NCBI RefSeq assembly: GCF_000820125.1 | Contig: NZ_CDBY01000087.1 | Span: forward strand, 1-46,979 | DNA length: 46,979 nucleotides | From: Aeromonas simiae | GTDB lineage: Bacteria > Pseudomonadota > Gammaproteobacteria > Enterobacterales > Aeromonadaceae | Reading direction: 5' to 3' | In this document: piece after piece, positions 23,625-30,698 of the stretch | How the letters are laid out: each line of letters begins with the position of its first letter | Numbering within the stretch: position 1 is the stretch's first letter | Position numbers and translations under genes: made by a program | The notes under the pieces: generated by a model | What the model saw: only the letters and a program-made list of their open reading frames with translations | Database searches by the model: none | Told to the model about the DNA's origin: nothing

Positions 23625-25292
23625 GTGAGCGTCGATAACAAGAACCTGTACGCGCGGGACCAGGCCCTGCGCCTGACCGGACGGGCCGACAACCTGTTGC
23701 CGGTCACCGTCACCTACCACAGCCATGGCCGGCTGCTGCTGATCGGCCCCGAGGATCGGGTTCGCCGGGCCGCCGTCCGCGCCCTGACCCATCCTGCGCT
23801 GCGCCTCACCCTGGCGGTGAGCGAGCAGCCGCGCCACCCGGATGCCAGCGATCTCGACGCTGTCTTCGGGGCGACCGCCCATCTGGAGACCCTCTTAGCT
23901 CGCACCCCCAAGCTGCACGGCTATCTCGGCCAATACGGCCTGACGGTGCGTGGGCCCGAGGGGGAAGCGGTGGCGCTGGAGCGGGTCTGCTACGGCCCGG
24001 AGGGGCGCTTTGATCTGGTGCTCGATCTGGGTCAGACCGCGCTGCTGGCGCTGGAGCGCCCCCCCTTCGGTTATCGCCATCTGAGTGAGGATGACGAGTT
24101 GGACTGCGCCATCGCGGCGCTGGCCGAGCTGATGGGGGTGTTTGACAAGCCGCGCTACTTCAAGCTCGACAACGAGGCATGCGCCTTCACCGCCCGTGGT
24201 GTACCGGGGTGCCGGCGCTGCCTCGATCTCTGCCCGACCGATGCCCTGCGCGCCGATCAGGGCGAAATTCGTATCGATCCCTTCCTCTGCCAGGGGCTTG
24301 GTAGCTGTGCCAGCGCCTGCCCGACCGGCGCCATCAGCTATCAGCAGCCGAGCGCCGCGACCCAGGAGGATTACCTGTGGCGCCTGCTGGCCCGTTATCG
24401 CGAGGCGGGGGGAAGCCATCCCCATCTGCTGATCGCCGGCGAAGCCGAATGCGCCGCCTTCGATGCCGAGGCGTTGCCGGGCCACTGGTTGCTGCTGCCG
24501 GTTGAAGAGAGCGCCTCGGTCGGGATTGAGAGCTGGTTGGGCGCCCTGGCCGCCGGTGCGAGCCGGGTGAGCATCGCCCTGCACCCCGAGTGCGGCGCGA
24601 CCACGCGCCAGGCGCTCGAGCGCGAGCTGGCCCTGGCCGCCCCCTTGCTGGAGGGGGCCGGAGTGGCCCAAGAGGCCATCAGCGTGTGGCAGCCGGGGAC
24701 GGCGCTGCCGGAAACCCTGGCCGAGCGCCCGGTTGCGCTGCCGGAGACCCCCAAGGGGAGTAAGCGCGAGCGGCTGTTTGCGGCTTTCGATGCCCTGCAT
24801 GCCACCCATGGCGGTGCCACGGCGGAGTTGGCGGTGCCGGCGGGCGCCCCCTATGGCGCCGTGCGCCTCAATAATGAGCAGGGGTGTACCCTCTGCATGG
24901 GCTGTGTGGCGGTCTGCCCGACTCGGGCGCTGCATGCCAGCCAGGGCGGCGCCGTGCCGGAGCTGCGCTTTACCGAGCAAGATTGCGTGCAGTGCGGCAT
25001 GTGCGAGCAGGCCTGTCCGGAGCGGGTCATCACCCTGGCTCCCGGCTTGCAACCCGTGGCCGAGGCGCGCCGTGCCGATCGTCTGCTTAAGGCCGAAGAG
25101 GCCGCCTGCTGCATCCGCTGCGGCAAGCCGTTTGCCCCTGCCTCGCTGGTGCGGCGCATTCGCGAGAAGCTGGCCGGGCACAGCCATTTCCAAGGGGCGG
25201 CTGCCGAGCGGCTATTGATGTGTGAAGACTGCCGGGTGCGCGACGTGTTCGAGCCCCTGGTGGCCAATCCACTCGACCAGGTCAAGGTGTAA
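23625..25292 (+). CDS. Large multi-cluster 4Fe-4S protein of the Fdh cluster
   Basis: A 555-residue protein with two ferredoxin pairs: GCRRCLDLCPTDAL and CQGLGSCASACPTGAI at about 195-240, then CTLCMGCVAVCPTRAL and CVQCGMCEQACPERVI at about 420-470. A further CCIRCGKPF / CEDCRVRD cysteine set follows near the C-terminus (another metal site). Between the ferredoxin pairs is a region of about 170 residues with no motif I know, which resembles HdrA/ferredoxin-associated domains only loosely. Such proteins occur in this type of Fdh cluster and may pass electrons during maturation or in an alternative route. No signal peptide, so cytoplasmic. GTG start with GAGGA upstream. Confidence 0.8.
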   Translation: MSVDNKNLYARDQALRLTGRADNLLPVTVTYHSHGRLLLIGPEDRVRRAAVRALTHPALRLTLAVSEQPRHPDASDLDAVFGATAHLETLLARTPKLHGYLGQYGLTVRGPEGEAVALERVCYGPEGRFDLVLDLGQTALLALERPPFGYRHLSEDDELDCAIAALAELMGVFDKPRYFKLDNEACAFTARGVPGCRRCLDLCPTDALRADQGEIRIDPFLCQGLGSCASACPTGAISYQQPSAATQEDYLWRLLARYREAGGSHPHLLIAGEAECAAFDAEALPGHWLLLPVEESASVGIESWLGALAAGASRVSIALHPECGATTRQALERELALAAPLLEGAGVAQEAISVWQPGTALPETLAERPVALPETPKGSKRERLFAAFDALHATHGGATAELAVPAGAPYGAVRLNNEQGCTLCMGCVAVCPTRALHASQGGAVPELRFTEQDCVQCGMCEQACPERVITLAPGLQPVAEARRADRLLKAEEAACCIRCGKPFAPASLVRRIREKLAGHSHFQGAAAERLLMCEDCRVRDVFEPLVANPLDQVKV

Positions 25293-25301
25293 GGGGCTGC
25301 G

Positions 25302-25877
25302 ATGAACGAAACGATGCGAAGTGAAATGTATGCCCTGCTGGCCAGTTGGTGGCGCGCTGCCCCCGCCGGCGAGGCGCTGGCCTGGCTGCGCGCCATTGAA
25401 GCCGAGCCGGGGCCGCTGGCCCGCGGGTTGGGGCTGGTGCAGCTGGCGGCGAGCAGCCGCAGCGAGCAGGAGCTGGCCGAGGAGTATCAGGATCTCTTCA
25501 TCGGCCTTGGGCGCGGTGAAATCGTGCCGTTTGCCTCCTGGTACCTGACCGGCTCCCTGATGGAGCTGCCGCTGGCGGTGCTGCGCCGCGATCTGCTGCG
25601 GCTCGGCTTCGAGCGTCAGGAGGGGGTGTGCGAGCCCGAGGATCACCTGGCCGCCCTGTGCGAGGTGATGGCGATCCTGTGCGCCGAGGAGCATCCGGCT
25701 CGCAACGAATTTTTTGAGCGGCACCTGGCCCCCTGGGTGCAGGCGTGCTGCCGTGATCAACAGGCGGCCAAGAGCGCCGTCTTCTACCGGGCGGCCGGTG
25801 CGCTGGCCGACGATTTTTTCCAGCAGGAGCTGGCCCTGCGGCTGCCGTTTGGCGTGCCTAGGGTGGCGGCCTCCTGA
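25302..25877 (+). CDS. TorD/DmsD-family chaperone for formate dehydrogenase
   Basis: A 191-residue all-helical chaperone. The TorD-family motif is seen as EEYQDLFIGLGRGEIVPFASWYLTGSLMELPLAVLRRDL (around residues 60-100), followed by EDHLAALCEVMAILC and FFERHLAPWVQACC. These proteins bind the twin-arginine signal of a molybdoenzyme and hold back export until the cofactor is inserted. The client here is presumably the Tat-signalled FdhA two genes downstream. AAGGGG precedes the ATG; only 9 bp separate it from the Fe-S gene. Confidence 0.9.
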   Translation: MNETMRSEMYALLASWWRAAPAGEALAWLRAIEAEPGPLARGLGLVQLAASSRSEQELAEEYQDLFIGLGRGEIVPFASWYLTGSLMELPLAVLRRDLLRLGFERQEGVCEPEDHLAALCEVMAILCAEEHPARNEFFERHLAPWVQACCRDQQAAKSAVFYRAAGALADDFFQQELALRLPFGVPRVAAS

Positions 25878-25905
25878 GATGAACGAGAACAACAACGGAG
25901 AGTCC

Positions 25906-26109
25906 ATGATGAGCGATGAGAAGCTGGAGAACCCCTCCCGCCGCCACCTGTTGAAGGGGGCGGGCATGGCCGTGGTGGCTGGCGCCGTGGTCGGCGTGGC
26001 CGGGCAGGCAGTGGCTGCCCAGGATGATGCGAACAAGGAACACGGTAATGGCTATCGCGAGAGCGATCACGTCAAGGCCTACTACCGTTCCCTGCGTGGC
26101 ACAGAGTGA
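25906..26109 (+). CDS. Small Tat-signal Fdh protein (FdhX-like)
   Basis: A 67-residue protein: MMSDEKLENPSRRHLLKGAGMAVVAGAVVGVAGQAVAA is a clear twin-arginine signal (SRRHLLKG), leaving a mature peptide of about 30 residues ending ESDHVKAYYRSLRGTE. Such mini-proteins are regularly encoded just before fdhA in Shewanella-type clusters and may be a small subunit or export partner of the enzyme. GGAG at 25897 favours the ATG at 25906 or 25909; an ATG at 25879 directly after the torD stop is less likely. It is easily missed because of its size. Confidence 0.82.
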   Translation: MMSDEKLENPSRRHLLKGAGMAVVAGAVVGVAGQAVAAQDDANKEHGNGYRESDHVKAYYRSLRGTE

Positions 26110-26119
26110 GGAGCGCACG

Positions 26120-28975
26120 ATGAAACTGACCAAACGTAATGACACGGCCCAGGGGAAACAGGCCCAGGGGCTGACCCGCCGCTCCTTCATGATCAACTCA
26201 GGGCTGGTGGCGGGCGGCGCGCTCGCCGCCGGCTGGATGGCGCCAGGCATGATGCGCCGCGCCGAGGCCAAGACGGTGCCCTTCGACGCGCCGGTCGAGG
26301 TGAAGCGCACCATCTGTTCCCACTGCTCGGTGGGTTGCGGCGTCTATGCCGAGGTGCAAAACGGGGTGTGGACCGGCCAGGAGCCGGCCTTCGATCACCC
26401 CTTCAACCTCGGTGGTCACTGCGCCAAGGGGGCGGCACTGCGTGAGCATGGCCACGGCGAGCGCCGTCTCAAGTACCCGATGAAGCTGGTGGGGGGCAAG
26501 TGGCAGCGCCTGAGCTGGGAGCAGGCCATCGAAGAGGTGGGCAATGAGGTGCTGCGTCTTCGCAAGGAGTCCGGCCCCGACAGCGTCTACTGGCTCGGCT
26601 CGGCCAAGCACTCCAACGAGCAGGCCTACCTGTTTCGTAAGATGGCCTCCTTGTGGGGCACCAACAACGTGGATCACCAGGCGCGGATCTGCCACTCCAC
26701 CACGGTCGCCGGTGTCGCCAACACCTGGGGCTATGGCGCCATGACCAACAGCCTCAACGACATGCACAACAGCAAGTCGATCATGTTCATCGGCTCCAAC
26801 CCGGCCGAGGCGCACCCGGTCGCCATGCAGCACATCCTGCTGGCCAAAGAGCGCAACCGCTGCAAGATTTTGGTGGTTGACCCGCGCCGCACCCGCACCG
26901 CCGCCAAGGCGGACATGTACCTCTCCCTGCGTCCGGGCACCGACGTGGCCTTCATCTGGGGCCTGCTGTGGCACATCTTCCAGAACGGCTGGGAAGATAA
27001 AGAGTTCATCCGCACCCGCGTCTTTGGCATGGACGAGGTGCAAAAGGAGGTGGCGCGCTGGACCCCGGCCGAAGTGGAGCGGGTGACCGGTCTGAGTGAG
27101 CAGGAGGTCTACGGCGCGGCCAAGCTGCTCGCCGACAACCGCCCCGGCTGTGTGGTCTGGTGCATGGGGGGAACCCAGCACACCACCGGCAACAACAACA
27201 CCCGCGCCTACTGCATCCTCGAGCTGGCGCTTGGCAACGTGGGCAAGAGCGGCGGCGGCACCAACATCTTCCGTGGCCACGACAACGTGCAGGGGGCTAC
27301 CGACTTTGGCGTCACCTCCGACTCGCTGCCTGGCTACTACGGCCTGGAAGAGGGCTCCTGGAAGCACTGGGCCCGGGTATGGGACGTCGACTACGAGTGG
27401 CTCAAGGCGCGCTTTGACAACAAGGCCTACAACGGCAAGCTGCCGATGCAAAACAACGGTATTCCGGTGTCGCGCTGGGTGGACGGGGTGCTGGAGAACG
27501 CCGATCTCATCGAGCAGGGCTCCAACATTCGCGCCATGTTCTACTGGGGCCATGCGGTCAACTCCCAGACCCGCGGCCCCGAGATGAAGAAGGCGATGCA
27601 AAAGCTCGACATGATGGTGATTGTCGATCCGTATCCGACCGTCGCGGCGGTGATGAACGATCGCACCGATGGCGTCTATCTGCTGCCGGCCACCACCCAG
27701 TTCGAAACCTATGGCTCGGTGACGGCCACCAACCGCTCCATGCAGTGGCGCGACAAGGTGGTCGAGCCCCTGTTTGAGTCCAAGGTCGACCACGAGATCA
27801 TGTACCTGCTGAGCAAGAAGCTCGGCTTTGCCGACCAGCTGTTCAAACACATCAAGGTGGAGAACAACCAGCCGCTGCTCGAGGACGTGGTGCGCGAATA
27901 CAACCGCGGCATGTGGAGCGTGGGTTATACCGGCCAGAGCCCGGAGCGCCTCAAGGCGCACCAGCAGAACTGGCACACCTTCAACAAGACCAGCCTCAAG
28001 GCCGAAGGGGGCGCGGTCAGCGGCGAGGTGTACGGTCTGCCCTGGCCCTGCTGGGGCACCCCCGAGATGAAGCACCCGGGCAGCCACATCCTCTATGACA
28101 CCACGCTGTCGGTGGCGGAGGGGGGCGGCGGATTCCGCGCCCGTTTCGGTATCGAGTATCAGGGGGTCTCCCTGCTGGCCGAAGACTCCTGGCCCAAGGG
28201 CAGTGAGGTGCAGGACGGCTATCCCGAGATCACCGCCGATCTGCTCAAACAGCTGGGCTGGTGGGATGAGCTGACCGAGGCCGAGAAGCAGGAGGCCGAG
28301 GGGCGCAACTGGAAGACCGATCTCTCCGGCGGCATCCAGCGGGTGGCCATCAAGCACGGCTTCGTGCCCTATGGCAACGCCAAGGCGCGCTGCGTGGTGT
28401 GGACCTTCCCGGATCAGGTGCCCAAGCACCGCGAGCCGCTCTACACCCCGCGCCGCGACTTGCTGGCAGATTACGCCACCTGGCCCGATGCCAAGAGCCT
28501 GTGGCGCCTGCCGACCCAGTACGCCTCGGTGCAGGCAAAAGATGTCAGCAAGGAGTTCCCCATCGTCCTCACCTCCGGCCGTCTGGTCGAGTACGAGGGG
28601 GGCGGTGACGAGACCCGCTCCAACCCCTGGCTGGCCGAGTTGCAGCAGGAGATGTTTGTCGAGATGAACCCGGCCGATGCCAACGACGTCGGGGTCAAGG
28701 ATGGGCAGGACGTCTGGGTCGAGGGGCCGGAAGGGGGACGGGTCAAGGTGAAAGCGCTGGTGACCCCGCGGGTCAAACCTGGGCTTGCCTTCATGCCGTT
28801 CCACTTCGGTGGGCACTTCTCGGGGCAGGATCTGCGATCCAAGTACCCGGAAGGGGCTGACCCTTATGTGCTGGGCGAGTCGGTCAACATTGTGACCACC
28901 TACGGCTATGACCCGGTGACCCAGATGCAGGAGACCAAGGTCACCCTGTGCCGTTTTCGCAAAGTAGGAGCCTGA
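26120..28975 (+). CDS. fdhA: Formate dehydrogenase catalytic subunit (Cys-type, Tat-exported)
   Basis: A 951-residue bis-MGD enzyme of the DMSO-reductase family oxidising formate to CO2 at the periplasmic face. Features: Tat signal with TRRSFM (Arg20-Arg21); an N-terminal 4Fe-4S site Cys66, Cys69, Cys73 and Cys101 (ICSHCSVGC...GGHCAKG); the metal-ligand motif ARICHSTT with Cys191-His192, where FDH-N of E. coli has selenocysteine; SNPAEAHPV and GGTQHTTGNNNTRAYC cofactor loops; and a C-terminal molydopterin-binding domain (LTSGRLVEYEGGGDETRSNPWL). The ATG at 26120 has GAGGAG upstream. Preceded by its Tat mini-protein and followed by fdhB. The metal could be tungsten or molybdenum. Confidence 0.96.
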   Translation: MKLTKRNDTAQGKQAQGLTRRSFMINSGLVAGGALAAGWMAPGMMRRAEAKTVPFDAPVEVKRTICSHCSVGCGVYAEVQNGVWTGQEPAFDHPFNLGGHCAKGAALREHGHGERRLKYPMKLVGGKWQRLSWEQAIEEVGNEVLRLRKESGPDSVYWLGSAKHSNEQAYLFRKMASLWGTNNVDHQARICHSTTVAGVANTWGYGAMTNSLNDMHNSKSIMFIGSNPAEAHPVAMQHILLAKERNRCKILVVDPRRTRTAAKADMYLSLRPGTDVAFIWGLLWHIFQNGWEDKEFIRTRVFGMDEVQKEVARWTPAEVERVTGLSEQEVYGAAKLLADNRPGCVVWCMGGTQHTTGNNNTRAYCILELALGNVGKSGGGTNIFRGHDNVQGATDFGVTSDSLPGYYGLEEGSWKHWARVWDVDYEWLKARFDNKAYNGKLPMQNNGIPVSRWVDGVLENADLIEQGSNIRAMFYWGHAVNSQTRGPEMKKAMQKLDMMVIVDPYPTVAAVMNDRTDGVYLLPATTQFETYGSVTATNRSMQWRDKVVEPLFESKVDHEIMYLLSKKLGFADQLFKHIKVENNQPLLEDVVREYNRGMWSVGYTGQSPERLKAHQQNWHTFNKTSLKAEGGAVSGEVYGLPWPCWGTPEMKHPGSHILYDTTLSVAEGGGGFRARFGIEYQGVSLLAEDSWPKGSEVQDGYPEITADLLKQLGWWDELTEAEKQEAEGRNWKTDLSGGIQRVAIKHGFVPYGNAKARCVVWTFPDQVPKHREPLYTPRRDLLADYATWPDAKSLWRLPTQYASVQAKDVSKEFPIVLTSGRLVEYEGGGDETRSNPWLAELQQEMFVEMNPADANDVGVKDGQDVWVEGPEGGRVKVKALVTPRVKPGLAFMPFHFGGHFSGQDLRSKYPEGADPYVLGESVNIVTTYGYDPVTQMQETKVTLCRFRKVGA

Positions 28976-28979
28976 AACC

Positions 28980-29621
28980 ATGGCCAAGATGAAATTTCTG
29001 TGTGACACCAAGCGCTGCATCGAGTGCAACGGCTGCGTGACCGCCTGCAAGAACGAAAACGACGATGCCCTCGAGTGGGGCATCCAGCGCCGCCGGGTGG
29101 TGACCCTCAACGACGGCAAGCCCGGCGAGACCTCCATCTCGGTGGCGTGCATGCACTGCACCGACGCCCCCTGCATGGCGGTCTGTCCGGCCGACTGCTT
29201 CTACCAGACCGACGACGGCATCGTGCTGCACAACAAGGATCTCTGCATCGGTTGTGGCTACTGCCTGTTTGCCTGCCCGTTTGGCGCCCCCCAGTTTCCC
29301 AAGCACGGGGCGTTTGGCGAGCGTGGCAAGATGGACAAGTGCACCTTCTGCGCCGGCGGCCCGGAGGAAGATCACAGCGAGGCGGAGCGCAAGAAGTACG
29401 GCGCCAACCGCATTGCCGAAGGCAAGCTGCCCATGTGTGCCGAGCTGTGCTCCACCAAGGCGCTGCTGGCCGGCGACGCGGCCATGATCTCCGACATCTA
29501 CCGTGAGCGGGTGGCTTGGCGCGGTGCGCCCCATGCCGGCTGGGCCGGTGAGGACGAGCTGTTCCACGAAGCGGGCAAGGGCAAGCAGCTGCGGCTTGGC
29601 AAGCAGGGAGAGGCGCAATGA
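28980..29621 (+). CDS. fdhB: Formate dehydrogenase iron-sulfur subunit
   Basis: A 213-residue electron-transfer subunit of the FDH3 beta type. Sixteen ligand cysteines for four 4Fe-4S clusters are grouped as CIECNGCVTAC, CMHCTDAPCMAVCP, CIGCGYCLFACPFGAP and CTFC...LPMCAELCSTKAL. It carries electrons from the FdhA cofactor to the cytochrome b subunit. There is no signal peptide, so it is expected to be exported in complex with FdhA through the Tat signal of the latter. It starts 4 bp after fdhA and overlaps fdhC by 4 bp. Confidence 0.95.
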   Translation: MAKMKFLCDTKRCIECNGCVTACKNENDDALEWGIQRRRVVTLNDGKPGETSISVACMHCTDAPCMAVCPADCFYQTDDGIVLHNKDLCIGCGYCLFACPFGAPQFPKHGAFGERGKMDKCTFCAGGPEEDHSEAERKKYGANRIAEGKLPMCAELCSTKALLAGDAAMISDIYRERVAWRGAPHAGWAGEDELFHEAGKGKQLRLGKQGEAQ

Positions 29622-30595
29622 AAAGCTGGCTGAAGGCGCTGCTGACCGCCTTGTTGCTGGTGAGTGCGCCTGTCTTTGCCGATGCCAAGCAGGAGGCGGT
29701 CGGTTTTGCCGGCGCCGACTACTGGCGGGCGGTGAAGGGCGGGGAGGCGGGGACCACCACCTCCCGTTCGCCCGAGCATGAGGTGCTGATCTCGGTGCCG
29801 GGCCAGGTGTGGTTCGAGGTCAAGACCAAGTGGGTCTCTCCACTGGGGGCCATGGCGATCTTTGGCTCACTGGGCATGTGCGGGATCTTCTACCTGCTGG
29901 TGGGGCAGACCAAGCTCTCCAAACCGCGCACCGGGCGCAAGCTCAAGCGCTGGAGCCGGGTGGACAGGGCGCTGCACTGGACCACGGCCACCATGTTCCT
30001 GACCCTGGCGGGGTCAGGGCTGGCCATCATCTACGGCAAGTACTTCATCAAGCCGGTGGTGAGCGTCGAGGTGTGGAAGCACTGGATCTGGTTTGCCAAG
30101 GTGTTCCACAACTACGTGGGGCCGCTGTTCTTCCTCTGCCTGCTCGGCGTGCTCATCAAGTGGTTCCGCCACAACATCGTCAACATGGTGGATGTGCAGT
30201 GGTTCCTGAAGGCGGGCGGCATGCTGGGCAAGCACAAGGGGAGCCACCCCTCGGCGGGCTTCTCCAACGGCGGTGAGAAGGCGATCTTCTGGCTGCTGAT
30301 CTGGTTTGGTGGCATCGTCGTGGCGACCGGGCTGTTTCTGGACTTCCCCATCTTCGGCCAACTGCGCCGCCAGATGGAGTGGGCCAGCTTCATCCACATC
30401 GTCGGGGCTCTCATCCTCATCTGCGGTTTCATCTTCCATATCTACATGGGCCTGTTCCAGCTGGAAGGGGCGCTGGAGGGGATGGTGACCGGCGAGGTGG
30501 ACGAGACCTGGGCCAAGGAGCACCACGATCTCTGGTATGAAGAGGTCAAGCACACCCTCGGGCCGCCGGTGGCCGAGGAGCCGAAACAGCAGTGA
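29618..30595 (+). CDS. fdhC: Formate dehydrogenase cytochrome b556 (gamma) subunit
   Basis: A 325-residue membrane subunit that anchors the enzyme and passes electrons to quinone. A cleavable signal (MKSWLKALLTALLLVSAPVFA) is followed by four or five transmembrane helices: about 85-105, 120-145, 165-185, 225-250 and 260-285. Likely haem-ligand histidines are in RALHWTTATMF, FHNYVGPLFF and FIHIVGALILICGFIFHIYMG. The GEVDETWAKEHHDLWYEE motif near the C-terminus is typical of FdoI/FdnI relatives. It is the last gene of the operon; a strong terminator follows. Confidence 0.94.
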   Translation: MKSWLKALLTALLLVSAPVFADAKQEAVGFAGADYWRAVKGGEAGTTTSRSPEHEVLISVPGQVWFEVKTKWVSPLGAMAIFGSLGMCGIFYLLVGQTKLSKPRTGRKLKRWSRVDRALHWTTATMFLTLAGSGLAIIYGKYFIKPVVSVEVWKHWIWFAKVFHNYVGPLFFLCLLGVLIKWFRHNIVNMVDVQWFLKAGGMLGKHKGSHPSAGFSNGGEKAIFWLLIWFGGIVVATGLFLDFPIFGQLRRQMEWASFIHIVGALILICGFIFHIYMGLFQLEGALEGMVTGEVDETWAKEHHDLWYEEVKHTLGPPVAEEPKQQ

Positions 30596-30600
30596 AAACA

Positions 30601-30628
30601 GGGGCGCCTTCGGGCGCCCCTCTTGTTG
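30601..30628 (+). terminator. Intrinsic terminator of the fdh operon
   Basis: GGGGCGCC and GGCGCCCC (8 bp) enclose a TTCG tetraloop, followed by TCTTGTTG, 6 bp after the fdhC stop. Confidence 0.85.
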
Positions 30629-30661
30629 ATGGGCGATGAGTTTGGCTCAGGTAGCAAGAGG

Positions 30662-30695
30662 GAAAAAAAACGGCGACCCTTGGGCCGCCGTTTTA
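30662..30695 (-). terminator. Intrinsic terminator of the RND operon
   Basis: On the minus strand AAAACGGCG pairs with CGCCGTTTT (with an inner GGCCC/GGGTC-like part) and the run of As at 30662-30670 gives a U tract. It directly follows the pump gene stop at 30699. Confidence 0.82.
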
Positions 30696-30698
30696 CTC

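Noticed and set aside
26198..29176. Long open frame (over 900 codons) opposite fdhA and fdhB
   Set aside because: It is a GC-rich shadow of clearly homologous plus-strand genes; its translation is low-complexity His/Leu/Gly-rich with no recognisable domain.
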